Positions 8,760-17,195 of a stretch of DNA of 64,000 nucleotides are shown here, piece by piece. The notes beneath the pieces are model-generated. The model was given only the letters and a program-made list of their open reading frames with translations, had not been told where the DNA came from and did not search any database. Position numbers and translations under genes: made by a program. Within the stretch, counting starts at the first letter, position 1. Each line of letters opens with the position of its first letter. The stretch comes from CAUJIW01 sp963205175 (GTDB taxonomy: Bacteria; Pseudomonadota; Alphaproteobacteria; Sphingomonadales; Sphingomonadaceae), in the NCBI GenBank assembly GCA_041060555.1, contig JBEUDS010000001.1; one strand, written 5' to 3'.

Positions 8760-9797
8760 ATGACCGACGACGTTCTGTTTGAAATCCGGGGCCGCGCCGG
8801 CCTCATCACGCTGAACCGCCCGCAGGCGCTCAATGCGCTCAACCACGCCATGTGTGTCGCCATCTATGACCAGATGAAGGCATGGATCGACGAACCGGCG
8901 GTGGAGCGGGTGGTGATCCGCGGCGCCGGCGACCGCGCCTTCTGCGCCGGTGGCGACATCATCGGCCTGCACAACGCCGGCAAGAGCGACTCTCCGGGCT
9001 GGGAGGGCTTCTTCTTCGACGAATACCGCCTCAACCACCTGACCAGTGTCTACCCCAAGCCCTATGTGGCGCTGATCGACGGCATCACCATGGGTGGTGG
9101 CGTCGGCCTGTCGGTGCACGGCCCCTACCGCGTCGCCACCGAAAAGACGCTGTTCGCCATGCCGGAGACCGGCATCGGCCTGATCCCCGACGTCGGCGGG
9201 ACCCACCTGCTGGGGCACATGCCGGGCGAACTCGGCGTCTATCTCGGCCTGACCGGCGACCGGCTGAAGACCGCCGACTGCCTGTTCGCCGGCGTCGCCA
9301 CCCATGTGGTGGGCGCGAGCGACATCGAGGCGCTGGTGACCGCGCTGGCCGATGAGGCCTGCAGTGTTGACGACATCCTGGCCCGCTTCGCGGCTGATCC
9401 GGGCGAGGCGCCGCTCAAGGCCCGGCTCGCTGACATCGACCGCGCGTTCGCCGGCGCGACCGTCGAGGCCATTCTGGGTGAGCTGTCGATGGGCGACGAC
9501 TGGGCGGTGGCCTGCCGCGACAAGCTGCTGGGCTTCTCGCCGATCTCGATGAAGCTGACGCTCAAGGCGGTACGCGCCGCCCGCGGGCTCGACCTGGCGG
9601 CCTGTCTGGTCCAGGAATACCGTATCGTTGGCCACATCAAGCACGGTCATGACTTCTTCGAGGGCGTGCGGGCACTGCTGATCGACAAGGACAAGTCGCC
9701 CAAGTGGAAACCGGCGGCGCTGGCCGACATCAGTGCGGAGACGGTCGATGGCCACTTCGCGCCGCTGCCGGGTGGTGAACTGACCTTCGAGTTCTGA
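8760..9797 (+). CDS. Enoyl-CoA hydratase/isomerase family protein, 3-hydroxyisobutyryl-CoA hydrolase-like
   Basis: Crotonase-superfamily enzyme of 345 aa, best matching 3-hydroxyisobutyryl-CoA hydrolase, which releases 3-hydroxyisobutyrate in valine degradation. Oxyanion-hole segments are AFCAGGDI near residue 61 and DGITMGGGVGL near 108; the hallmark acid region PETGIGLIPDVGG follows. The length exceeds simple enoyl-CoA hydratases (about 260 aa) because of the C-terminal extension characteristic of the HIBCH group. The start at ATG 8760 follows AGCGAGAG; a GTG at 8739 in frame would overlap the upstream gene. Pairing with a thioesterase supports a CoA-thioester catabolic role. Confidence 0.85.
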   Translation: MTDDVLFEIRGRAGLITLNRPQALNALNHAMCVAIYDQMKAWIDEPAVERVVIRGAGDRAFCAGGDIIGLHNAGKSDSPGWEGFFFDEYRLNHLTSVYPKPYVALIDGITMGGGVGLSVHGPYRVATEKTLFAMPETGIGLIPDVGGTHLLGHMPGELGVYLGLTGDRLKTADCLFAGVATHVVGASDIEALVTALADEACSVDDILARFAADPGEAPLKARLADIDRAFAGATVEAILGELSMGDDWAVACRDKLLGFSPISMKLTLKAVRAARGLDLAACLVQEYRIVGHIKHGHDFFEGVRALLIDKDKSPKWKPAALADISAETVDGHFAPLPGGELTFEF

Positions 9798-9812
9798 TCC
9801 CCGCCTGCGTCA

Positions 9813-9902
9813 TCGGGGCGGCCAGTAATAGAGAAAGTCATTTGCAGTCAGGGAAAATTTCACCTTTGGTTGCGACATTTCGGCTATTGCGGGCCGCCCC
9901 GA
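9813..9902. repeat. 11-bp perfect inverted repeat flanking the hemA upstream region
   Basis: TCGGGGCGGCC at 9813-9823 is exactly inverted as GGCCGCCCCGA at 9892-9902, 68 bp apart. The right arm lies between the proposed hemA -35 and -10. It could be two halves of an operator, a long-loop transcript structure for read-through from upstream, or chance in GC-rich DNA. Confidence 0.5.
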
Positions 9903-9915
9903 CGAGTCTTAGGGT
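9887..9915 (+). promoter_or_regulatory. Putative hemA promoter
   Basis: TTGCGG at 9887-9892 and TAGGGT at 9910-9915 have 17-bp spacing and sit about 35 bp before the hemA start. The match to consensus is moderate. No clear FNR half-sites are visible between 9798 and 9951. Confidence 0.35.
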
Positions 9916-9951
9916 CGCGCCAGTGAGAAACGGCCCAGGGAAGAGCGGCCC

Positions 9952-11166
9952 ATGAACTACGAACGCGTTTTCCAGGAAGCGATCGATCGCCTGCATCAGG
10001 AAGGTCGCTACCGGGTGTTCATCGACGTGCTGCGTAACCGCGGGGCCTTTCCCAACGCCCGCTGCTTCGCCGGCCACAACGGCCAGCGGCCCATCGTCAT
10101 GTGGTGCTCCAACGACTATCTCGGCATGGGCCAGCACCCCAAGGTGATCGAGGCCATGGAAAAGGCGCTGCACGATGTCGGCGCTGGCTCCGGCGGTACC
10201 CGGAACATCTCCGGCAATACCCACTATCACCTTGATCTGGAAAACGAACTTGCCGATCTGCACGGCAAGGAAGCGGCACTCACCTTCACCTCGGGCTATG
10301 TCTCCAACGAGGCGACGCTGTCGACGCTGGCCAAGATCCTGCCGGGCTGCGTGATCTTCTCCGACGAGCTGAACCACGCCTCGATGATCGCCGGCATCCG
10401 CAATTCCGGCGCCGAGCGCCATGTGTTCCGCCACAATGATCTGGTGCATCTGGAAGAGCTGCTGGCGGCGACGCCGGCGGACAAGCCCAAGCTGATCGCA
10501 TTCGAGTCCGTCTATTCGATGGATGGCGACATCGCGCCGATCAAGGAAATCTGCGATCTGGCCGACAAGTACAACGCCATCACCTACCTCGACGAGGTCC
10601 ATGCGGTGGGCATGTACGGCAACCGCGGCGGCGGCGTCGCCGACCGTGAGGGCCTGATGGACCGCCTGACGGTGATCGAGGGCACGCTGGGCAAGGCGTT
10701 CGGCGTGATGGGCGGCTATATCACCGCCTCGCGCACCATCGTTGACGTCGTGCGCTCCTACGCGCCCGGTTTCATCTTCTCCACCTCGCTGTCGCCGGTG
10801 CTGGTCGCCGGTGCGCTGGCGAGCGTGCGTCACCTGAAGGAGAGCCAGGTCGAGCGGCAGATGCATCAGGAGCGCGCGGCGCGACTGAAGCAGATGCTCG
10901 GCGAGGCCGGCCTGCCGGTGATGCCGTCGGTCAGCCACATCGTGCCGGTCAAGGTCGGCGATCCGGTGCGCTGCAAGAAGATCTCCGACATCCTGCTGGT
11001 CGAGTATGGCATCTACGTCCAGCCGATCAATTACCCCACCGTGCCGCGCGGCACCGAGCGCCTGCGCTTCACGCCGTCGCCCAATCACTCGGACGAGATG
11101 ATGGCGGCCCTGCGCGACGCGCTGCTGGAAATCTGGGATCGTTTGGACCTGCGTCTCGCGGCCTGA
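9952..11166 (+). CDS. hemA: 5-Aminolevulinate synthase
   Basis: PLP enzyme condensing glycine and succinyl-CoA to 5-aminolevulinate (C4/Shemin pathway), the committed haem step in alphaproteobacteria. It has 404 aa, the normal length. The PLP lysine is in TLGKAFG at K248, the same number as in the Rhodobacter enzyme, and the fold-type I markers SGSGGTRNISG-like GAGSGGTRNI, FSDELNHASM and YLDEVHAVG are all present. The ATG at 9952 follows GGGAAGAG. It is followed at once by a small conserved protein at 11168. A promoter and an 11-bp inverted repeat lie upstream. Confidence 0.98.
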   Translation: MNYERVFQEAIDRLHQEGRYRVFIDVLRNRGAFPNARCFAGHNGQRPIVMWCSNDYLGMGQHPKVIEAMEKALHDVGAGSGGTRNISGNTHYHLDLENELADLHGKEAALTFTSGYVSNEATLSTLAKILPGCVIFSDELNHASMIAGIRNSGAERHVFRHNDLVHLEELLAATPADKPKLIAFESVYSMDGDIAPIKEICDLADKYNAITYLDEVHAVGMYGNRGGGVADREGLMDRLTVIEGTLGKAFGVMGGYITASRTIVDVVRSYAPGFIFSTSLSPVLVAGALASVRHLKESQVERQMHQERAARLKQMLGEAGLPVMPSVSHIVPVKVGDPVRCKKISDILLVEYGIYVQPINYPTVPRGTERLRFTPSPNHSDEMMAALRDALLEIWDRLDLRLAA

Positions 11167-11167
11167 G

Positions 11168-11431
11168 ATGCCGACGGACGACGATCAGGGATATTTCATC
11201 GAATTCACGCCGATCGGCAACGCCGTCAAGGTGTCGGCCGTTGATCCGCTGACCGGACTGGAAGTTTCCATCGTCGGTCCGGCGACCGCGGCGCATGGGG
11301 AACTGGCGCGGCTTGCCGCCCGCAAGCTCGACAGGGCGCTGGGGCGAGGCGCGCCGGACCACACGGATGTGTCTGGCGGCGATGCGTCATCTAAAGGGCC
11401 TGCCGGTCGACGGGGTGGTATCATCGTCTGA
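11168..11431 (+). CDS. Small conserved alphaproteobacterial-type protein of unknown function
   Basis: An 87-aa soluble protein beginning one base after the hemA stop and therefore almost certainly co-transcribed. The N-terminal half is compact and looks conserved (YFIEFTPIGNAVKVSAVDP, then GLEVSIVGP), followed by an alanine/leucine helix and a low-complexity glycine-rich tail. Short proteins with this N-terminal pattern follow hemA in other alphaproteobacteria from memory; I do not know a demonstrated function. No metal motif or membrane segment is visible. A function in haem synthesis is only suggested by position. Confidence 0.65.
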   Translation: MPTDDDQGYFIEFTPIGNAVKVSAVDPLTGLEVSIVGPATAAHGELARLAARKLDRALGRGAPDHTDVSGGDASSKGPAGRRGGIIV

Positions 11432-11500
11432 GCCGGCGGGCCGTGGGGTCTGCACTCTCCGCACTCGGGCGCCATCAGGCTATGGCGGCGGCGCCCCCCC

Positions 11501-11511
11501 TGTGCTAGGAG
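11501..11511 (+). promoter_or_regulatory. Possible -10 region of rpiB (TGTGCTAGGAG)
   Basis: An extended -10-like TGTGCTAGGAG lies 45 bp before rpiB, with only a weak -35 candidate TGGCGG 17 bp upstream at 11483. It resembles the TGCTARRA -10 elements before murI and tRNA-Cys. Confidence 0.28.
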
Positions 11512-11554
11512 CGCGCCGCATAACGAGTCACGAGCCGCGGAGTCGCGCGTTACC

Positions 11555-12007
11555 ATGTCTGACACCCCTCGCATTGTCGCCATCGGTTCCGATCATGCCG
11601 GCGTCACGTTGAAAAACCTGCTGATCGATGACCTGAAGGCGGCCGGGTTTGAGGTGCTGGATTGCGGTACCAACGGTACGGAGTCGGTCGATTATCCGGA
11701 TTTCGGCTATGCGGTGACCGAAGCCGTGGCATCCGGTCGCGTCTGGCGCGGCGTGGTGGTCTGCGGTTCCGGTATTGGCATCTCCATCGCCGCGAACCGC
11801 AACCCGGCCATCCGGGCAGCCCTGTGCACCTCCGGGTTGATGGCGCGCCTGGCCCGCCAGCACAATGACGCCAATGTGCTGGCGCTGGGCGAACGGCTGA
11901 TCGGCGCCGACGTTGCCCGTGACTGCCTCAAGGAATTTCTGGCGACCGCCTTCGAAGGCGGGCGCCATCAACGGCGGATCGACAAGCTGTCGAACCCGCC
12001 GGCGTAA
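11555..12007 (+). CDS. rpiB: Ribose-5-phosphate isomerase B
   Basis: Isomerises ribose 5-phosphate and ribulose 5-phosphate in the pentose phosphate pathway. The 150-aa protein carries the RpiB signature IGSDHAG at the N-terminus and the active-site cysteine in VVVCGSGIG (C70), followed by NRNPAIRAALC and the phosphate-binding HNDANVLALG segment. It is unrelated to RpiA. It sits 16 bp before glyA and is likely co-transcribed with it. Members of this family may also act on other aldopentose or hexose phosphates. Confidence 0.96.
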   Translation: MSDTPRIVAIGSDHAGVTLKNLLIDDLKAAGFEVLDCGTNGTESVDYPDFGYAVTEAVASGRVWRGVVVCGSGIGISIAANRNPAIRAALCTSGLMARLARQHNDANVLALGERLIGADVARDCLKEFLATAFEGGRHQRRIDKLSNPPA

Positions 12008-12023
12008 GCAGGAGAAGCTTCAC

Positions 12024-13334
12024 ATGACCCAAGCTGCCGCCCAGTCCGCCGACATCCGCAGCGCGGATTTCTTCACCGCCGGTCTTGAGGCCGCCGACCC
12101 GGCGCTGGCCGAGGCCATTCACGGCGAGCTGGTTCGCCAGCAGGAGCAGATCGAGCTGATCGCCTCGGAAAATATCGTCTCCAGGGCGGTGCTGGAAGCG
12201 CAGGGCTCGGTGCTGACCAACAAGTACGCCGAGGGCTATCCGTCGAAGCGCTACTATCAGGGCTGCCACCACGTCGACATCGCCGAGCAGCTGGCGATCG
12301 ACCGGGCCAAGCAGCTGTTCGGCGCCGAGTTCGTCAACGTCCAGCCGCACTCCGGCGCCCAAGCCAACGGCGCGGTGATGCTGGCGCTGCTGCAGCCGGG
12401 TGACACCATCATGGGCCTGTCGCTGGCGGCCGGCGGTCACCTGACGCACGGCGCGCCGCCGGCGCTGTCGGGCAAGTGGTTCAAGGCGGTGCAGTATGGC
12501 GTACACCCGGAAACCCACCAGATCGATTTCGACGAGGTCGAGCGGCTGGCGAACGAGAGCAAGCCGAAGCTGATCATCGCCGGCGGTTCGGCCTATCCGC
12601 GCACGCTGGATTTCGCCAAGTTCCGCGCCATTGCCGACTCGGTGGGCGCCTATCTGATGGTCGACATGGCCCACTTCGCCGGTCTGGTGGCCGGTGGCGT
12701 GCATCCCAACCCGATGCCCCATGCCCATATCGTCACCACCACCACGCACAAGACGCTGCGTGGCCCGCGTGGCGGCATGATCCTCTCCAACGACGTCGAT
12801 CTCGGCAAGAAGATCAACTCGGCGGTGTTCCCAGGCCTGCAGGGCGGCCCGCTGATGCATGTCATCGCCGCCAAGGCGGTGGCGTTCGGCGAGGCGCTGC
12901 GGCCCGAATTCAAGGCCTACGCCGCCCAGGTGGTGAAGAACGCCCAGGCGCTGGCGGCCAAGCTGAAGCAGCGCGGCTGCGACATCGTCGCCGGGGGCAC
13001 CGATACCCATCTGGCGCTGATCGACCTGCGGCCCAAGGGCCTGACCGGCAAGGACGCGGACGAGGCGCTGGAGCGGGCCGGCATCACCTGCAACAAGAAC
13101 GGCGTGCCGTTCGATCCGCTGCCGCCGACCAAGACCTCGGGCATCCGCGTCGGCTCCCCGGCCGGCACCACCCGTGGTTTCGGCGTCGCCGAGTTCGAGG
13201 CGATCGGCGACATGATCGCCGACGTGCTCGACGGCCTGGTCCAGAGCGGGCCGGAAGGCGCGCCGCTGGTGGAGGCGGCGGTACGCGAGCGCGTGCGCGC
13301 GCTGTGCCAGCGTTTCCCGATTTATCAGGATTGA
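12024..13334 (+). CDS. glyA: Serine hydroxymethyltransferase
   Basis: PLP enzyme interconverting serine and glycine with tetrahydrofolate; the main source of one-carbon units. It is 436 aa from ATG 12024, which has AGGAGAAG at 12010. The PLP lysine is K243 in TTTTHKTLRGPRGG. Other family markers are IASENIVS, YAEGYPSKRYYQGC and the substrate region near VDMAHFAG. A longer in-frame extension overlapping rpiB is discarded. Glycine produced here is also a substrate of the nearby HemA. A hairpin follows the stop. Confidence 0.98.
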   Translation: MTQAAAQSADIRSADFFTAGLEAADPALAEAIHGELVRQQEQIELIASENIVSRAVLEAQGSVLTNKYAEGYPSKRYYQGCHHVDIAEQLAIDRAKQLFGAEFVNVQPHSGAQANGAVMLALLQPGDTIMGLSLAAGGHLTHGAPPALSGKWFKAVQYGVHPETHQIDFDEVERLANESKPKLIIAGGSAYPRTLDFAKFRAIADSVGAYLMVDMAHFAGLVAGGVHPNPMPHAHIVTTTTHKTLRGPRGGMILSNDVDLGKKINSAVFPGLQGGPLMHVIAAKAVAFGEALRPEFKAYAAQVVKNAQALAAKLKQRGCDIVAGGTDTHLALIDLRPKGLTGKDADEALERAGITCNKNGVPFDPLPPTKTSGIRVGSPAGTTRGFGVAEFEAIGDMIADVLDGLVQSGPEGAPLVEAAVRERVRALCQRFPIYQD

Positions 13335-13343
13335 TCTTGACGA

Positions 13344-13364
13344 ATGGGGGCCTCAGGCCCCCAT
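13344..13364 (+). terminator. Hairpin between glyA and nrdR
   Basis: ATGGGGGCC (13344-13352), loop TCA and GGCCCCCAT (13356-13364) form a perfect 9-bp stem ten bases after the glyA stop. There is no strong T tract, so it may stabilise the glyA transcript or terminate only partly. Confidence 0.5.
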
Positions 13365-13403
13365 ATCTTGTATCCATCGTTCAGGGGGAAGGCCGGGGCG
13401 CTC

Positions 13404-13898
13404 ATGCGTTGTCCGTTTTGCAGTCACGAAGACACCCAGGTGAAGGACAGCCGGCCGACCGAGGACAGCTCGGCGATCCGGCGGCGGCGGCAGTGCCCGG
13501 CGTGCGGCGCGCGGTTCACCACCTTCGAGCGCGTGCAGCTGCGCGAACTCATCGTCGTCAAGAAGTCAGGCAAGCGCGAGCTGTTCGATCGCGACAAGCT
13601 GGAACGTTCGGTGCGCATCAGTCTGCGCAAGCGGCCGGTGGAGCCTGAGCGCATCGAGCGCCTGGTCAACGGCCTGGTGCGCCGGCTGGAATCCATGGGC
13701 GAGAACGAAATTCCCGCCAATGTGATCGGCGAGATGGTCATGGAAGGCCTGGAGACGCTCGACCCGGTGGCCTATGTCCGGTTCGCGTCCGTTTATAAAA
13801 ACTTTCGTGAAGCCAAAGACTTCGAGACGTTTGTTGGGCAGTTGGGTGAAAAAATCACCGACCGCCGTCGTCTCGACGTCTGGGGTGAGCGCGACTGA
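13404..13898 (+). CDS. nrdR: Transcriptional repressor NrdR
   Basis: Zinc-finger/ATP-cone repressor of ribonucleotide reductase genes, sensing dATP/ATP. The 164-aa protein has the four zinc cysteines C3, C6, C31 and C34 (RCPFCSH ... QCPACG), followed by an ATP-cone domain at about residues 48-138 (VVKKSGKRELFDRDKL onward). The start at ATG 13404 is fixed by the zinc ribbon. The glyA-nrdR-ribD order is common in alphaproteobacteria. No ribonucleotide reductase gene is in this window, so its targets are elsewhere. Confidence 0.97.
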   Translation: MRCPFCSHEDTQVKDSRPTEDSSAIRRRRQCPACGARFTTFERVQLRELIVVKKSGKRELFDRDKLERSVRISLRKRPVEPERIERLVNGLVRRLESMGENEIPANVIGEMVMEGLETLDPVAYVRFASVYKNFREAKDFETFVGQLGEKITDRRRLDVWGERD

Positions 13899-13955
13899 CG
13901 ACCACGGTCGCCGCGCGCCCTGAGGTCACAGCCTGAGGTCAAGGACGGCGCATTG

Positions 13956-14990
13956 ATGTCCCAGGCCCCAACCACATCCGTCCGCGAGGCCGATCGGCGC
14001 TGGATGAGCGCGGCGCTGGCGCTGGCCGAGCGCGGCGTCGGCCGCACACAGCCCAATCCGTCGGTCGGCTGCCTGATCGTCTCCGAGGGCGTTGTCGTCG
14101 GCCGTGGCTGGACCCAGCCGGGCGGGCGACCGCACGCCGAGGCGATGGCGCTGGCGGAGGCCGGCGACCGGGCCCGGGGCGCTACCGCCTATGTCACGCT
14201 GGAGCCGTGCGCCCATGTCAGCCCGCGTGGGCCCGCCTGCACCGATCTGCTGATCGCCGCGGGGCTGGCCCGGGTGGTCATCGCCGCGCACGACCCCGAT
14301 CCGCGCACCGACGGTGACGGTATCCGCCGCCTCACGGTAGCCGGTATCGCCGTCACCGTCGGCGTCGGCGAGGCGGCGGCCATCGATCAGCAGGCGGGCT
14401 TCCGCTGCCGGCTGCGCCTCGGCCGGCCGCAAGTGACGTTGAAACTGGCGACCTCGCTCGATGGCAGGATTGCGCTGGCCTCGGGCGAGAGCCGCTGGAT
14501 CACCGGCGCCCAGGCCCGGGCTCATGCCCACCTGGAGCGCGCCCATCATGACGTCATCCTGATCGGCCGCGGTACGCTGGAGGCCGACGATCCGGCGCTG
14601 GACGTGCGTCTGCCGGGGCTGGAGAATCGCGCGCCGCGCCCTTTGGTCGCCAGTACGACACTGGCCGCCATCCCGCCGGCGTTGCGGCTGAGCGGGCGCG
14701 CCACCGTCGCGCCGGAAGCCGATCCTGCTGCCCTGCTGGCCCGTCTGGGCGGTGAAGGGGTGCTGCGGGTGCTGGTCGAAGGGGGGGCGGGGCTTGCCAC
14801 CAGCCTGCTGAAGGCCGATCTGGTGGATCGCCTGCTGTGGTACACCGCGCCCGTCCTGCTGGGGCGGGGCCGTGATGCGGTGGGCGATCTTGGTCTTGCC
14901 CGGCTGGCCGACGCCCACGGTCGCTGGCGCCGGATCGAGGACAGTGTTTTAGGCGTCGACCGGCTGGCGGTCTTCGCCCGTATCCGCTAA
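13956..14990 (+). CDS. ribD: Bifunctional riboflavin deaminase/reductase
   Basis: Carries out the second and third steps of riboflavin synthesis: deamination of the pyrimidine intermediate and NADPH-dependent reduction of its ribose chain. It is 344 aa from ATG 13956, with AAGGA at 13941. The N-terminal deaminase zinc site is HAEAMA (H60, catalytic E62) plus C85 and C95 (EPCAHVSPRGPAC). The C-terminal reductase domain starts near KLATSLDGRIA and contains the dinucleotide region LRVLVEGGAGLATSLL. First gene of the rib-nusB-thiL run, 57 bp after nrdR. No FMN riboswitch-like structure is evident ahead of it. Confidence 0.96.
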   Translation: MSQAPTTSVREADRRWMSAALALAERGVGRTQPNPSVGCLIVSEGVVVGRGWTQPGGRPHAEAMALAEAGDRARGATAYVTLEPCAHVSPRGPACTDLLIAAGLARVVIAAHDPDPRTDGDGIRRLTVAGIAVTVGVGEAAAIDQQAGFRCRLRLGRPQVTLKLATSLDGRIALASGESRWITGAQARAHAHLERAHHDVILIGRGTLEADDPALDVRLPGLENRAPRPLVASTTLAAIPPALRLSGRATVAPEADPAALLARLGGEGVLRVLVEGGAGLATSLLKADLVDRLLWYTAPVLLGRGRDAVGDLGLARLADAHGRWRRIEDSVLGVDRLAVFARIR

Positions 14991-15000
14991 CAGGACGCCC

Positions 15001-15603
15001 ATGTTCACAGGAATCATCACCGACGTCGGCGCCGTGCGCGCCATCGAGCATCGCGGCGACACCCGCATGGTCATCGCCACCGCCTACGATCTGTCGCGGG
15101 TGGAGATTGGCGCGTCCATCGCCTGTTCCGGCGCCTGCCTGACCGTGGTCGACAAGGGCGACGACTGGTTCGCCGTCGATGTGTCCGCCGAGACGCTGAC
15201 CAAGACCAATCTGAGCGATTGGCAGGTGGGCAGTGCCGTCAATCTGGAGCGGGCGCTGAAGATCGGCGACGAGCTGGGCGGCCACATCGTCACCGGCCAT
15301 GTCGATGCCGTCGGCACCATCGCCGACATCACCCCCGAGGGCGACTCCCGGCGCTTCAGCTTCGCCGCGCCGCGCGCGCTGGCCGGCTTCATCGCGCCGA
15401 AGGGCTCGATCACCATCAACGGCACCTCGCTCACCGTCAACGCTGTCACCGACAGCGCCGAGGCGGTGACCTTCGGGGTCAACATCATTCCCCACACCCA
15501 GCAGTGCACCACGTTCGGGACAGCCAAGGTCGGCGATCGGGTCAATCTGGAAATTGACGTGCTGGCGCGCTACGTCGCCCGGCTCAAGGAGGTCGCCGCA
15601 TGA
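15001..15603 (+). CDS. ribE: Riboflavin synthase, alpha chain
   Basis: Dismutates two 6,7-dimethyl-8-ribityllumazine molecules to riboflavin. The 200-aa protein begins with the signature MFTGIITDVG and has the internal duplication of two barrel domains: GACLTVVD in the first half and GTSLTVNAV in the second. The C-terminal helix drives trimer formation in the family. Its stop overlaps the ribBA start as ATGA, indicating translational coupling. It starts 10 bp after ribD. Sometimes called ribC in other organisms. Confidence 0.97.
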   Translation: MFTGIITDVGAVRAIEHRGDTRMVIATAYDLSRVEIGASIACSGACLTVVDKGDDWFAVDVSAETLTKTNLSDWQVGSAVNLERALKIGDELGGHIVTGHVDAVGTIADITPEGDSRRFSFAAPRALAGFIAPKGSITINGTSLTVNAVTDSAEAVTFGVNIIPHTQQCTTFGTAKVGDRVNLEIDVLARYVARLKEVAA

Positions 15604-16736
15604 CGCAAACCGCTCCATCCGTCTATTCCTCGGCGTTGTCCTCGATCGAGGAGATCATCGAGGATGCCCGCAACGGCCGGATGTTCATCCTGGTCGACGA
15701 CGAGGACCGCGAGAACGAGGGCGACCTGGTCATCCCGGCGCAGATGGCGACACCGGAAGCGATCAACTTCATGGCCAAATACGGCCGTGGCCTGATCTGC
15801 CTGACGCTGACCGTCGACCGGGTGAAGCAGCTCGAACTGCCGCTGATGAGCCAGGACAACGGCACCCGCCACCAGACCGCCTTCACCGTCTCCATCGAGG
15901 CCAAAGAGGGCGTGACCACCGGGATTTCGGCGGCCGACCGTGCCCGCACCGTGGCCGTCGCCATCGACGCCACCAAGGGCAAGGAGCATATCGTCACCCC
16001 CGGCCACGTGTTCCCGCTGATGGCGCGCGAGGGTGGTGTGCTGGTGCGCGCCGGCCACACCGAGGCGGCGGTCGACATCGCCCGTCTGGCCGGCCTCATC
16101 CCCGCCGGCGTGATCTGCGAGATCATGAACGACGATGGCACCATGGCCCGGATGCCGGACCTGGTGGGCTTCGCCCAGCTTCATGGCCTGAAGGTCGGCA
16201 CCATCGCCGATCTGATCGCCTACCGCCGGCGGCACGACAATCTGGTGCAGTGCGTGGCGGAACACCGGATGACCAGCGTTATTGGCGGTGACTGGACGGT
16301 CAAGGCCTACGCCAACATGGCCGAATATGCCGAGCACCTGGTGCTCATCAAGGGCGACATCGATGCCTCGAAGCCGGTGCTGGTGCGTGTGCACGCCATG
16401 TCGATCTTCGACGACATCCTGGGCGAGGTTGGTCCGCGCGCCGGCCAGCTGCAGGCCGCGATGAAGGCGATCGCCGATGAAGGCGCCGGCGTTGTCGTCG
16501 TGATCCGCGACGCCCGTCCCGACCGGCTGTCGGAAACCATGAAGGTCCGCGCCGGCGAGACCGCCAGTGACGGCCACATCCGCGACTATGGTATCGGCGC
16601 CCAGATCCTGCTCGACCTGGGTGTCAAGGACATGGTGCTGCTGACCAACTCGCCCCGCCATACGCTCGTCGGCCTTGAAGGCTACGGGCTCAACATTGTC
16701 GACGAGCGGAAAATCCCGCCGTTCCCCGCCATCTGA
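15600..16736 (+). CDS. ribBA: 3,4-Dihydroxy-2-butanone 4-phosphate synthase with degenerate GTP cyclohydrolase II domain
   Basis: The N-terminal half (about residues 15-215) is an intact DHBP synthase, forming the four-carbon precursor from ribulose 5-phosphate: DDEDRENEGDL carries the acidic metal and catalytic residues and TPGHVFPL is present. The C-terminal half aligns with GTP cyclohydrolase II, but the zinc-binding cysteines of the ECxxGDxxxSxxCDC region are absent (here VRVHAMSIFDDILGEVG), and the arginine-rich GTP site is poorly kept. I infer that only the first activity remains, so a separate RibA should exist. Gene length (378 aa) is normal for a fusion. It overlaps ribE by 4 bp and is 11 bp from ribH. 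Confidence 0.93.
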   Translation: MTQTAPSVYSSALSSIEEIIEDARNGRMFILVDDEDRENEGDLVIPAQMATPEAINFMAKYGRGLICLTLTVDRVKQLELPLMSQDNGTRHQTAFTVSIEAKEGVTTGISAADRARTVAVAIDATKGKEHIVTPGHVFPLMAREGGVLVRAGHTEAAVDIARLAGLIPAGVICEIMNDDGTMARMPDLVGFAQLHGLKVGTIADLIAYRRRHDNLVQCVAEHRMTSVIGGDWTVKAYANMAEYAEHLVLIKGDIDASKPVLVRVHAMSIFDDILGEVGPRAGQLQAAMKAIADEGAGVVVVIRDARPDRLSETMKVRAGETASDGHIRDYGIGAQILLDLGVKDMVLLTNSPRHTLVGLEGYGLNIVDERKIPPFPAI

Positions 16737-16747
16737 AAGCCGCGCCC

Positions 16748-17188
16748 ATGACCAAATCCCCCCATCTTCTCATTGTCGAGGCCCGGTTCTACGAGGATCT
16801 GGCGGATGAGCTCGTCGCCGGCGCCGAAGCGGCCGTGTTGGCCGCCGGCGGCACCTGCGAGCGCATTTCCGTGCCCGGTGCGTTCGAGATTCCCGGCGCC
16901 ATCGCCATGGCGGCGCGCTCGGGCCGGTTTGACGGCTATATCGCGCTGGGCGTCGTCGTGCGCGGCGAGACCACGCATTATGATTATGTCTGTGGCGAGA
17001 GTGCCCGCGGCCTGATGGACCTGGCGACCCGCGAACGGCTGGCTATCGGTTATGGCATCCTCACCACCGAGAACTTCCGCCAGGCGTGGGAGCGCGCGCG
17101 CATCGGTCTTGGCAACAAGGGCAAGGCGGCCGCCGAGGCGGCGCTGGCGATGATCGACCTGCGCACCCGCTTCAATGCTGCCAGCTGA
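16748..17188 (+). CDS. ribH: 6,7-Dimethyl-8-ribityllumazine synthase
   Basis: Joins the butanone phosphate made by the RibB domain to the pyrimidine from RibD, giving lumazine for RibE. The 146-aa protein has the expected substrate loops: SVPGAFEIPGA, LGVVVRGETTHYDYVC and ILTTEN. The catalytic histidine is in the THYDYV segment. It stands directly after ribBA and is followed by nusB within a few bases. Length is at the short end of the family but complete. Confidence 0.96.
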   Translation: MTKSPHLLIVEARFYEDLADELVAGAEAAVLAAGGTCERISVPGAFEIPGAIAMAARSGRFDGYIALGVVVRGETTHYDYVCGESARGLMDLATRERLAIGYGILTTENFRQAWERARIGLGNKGKAAAEAALAMIDLRTRFNAAS

Positions 17189-17195
17189 TCCTATC

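Noticed and set aside
13899..13955. FMN riboswitch before the rib genes
   Set aside because: Only 57 bp separate nrdR and ribD, too short for the element, and no conserved arms are seen.
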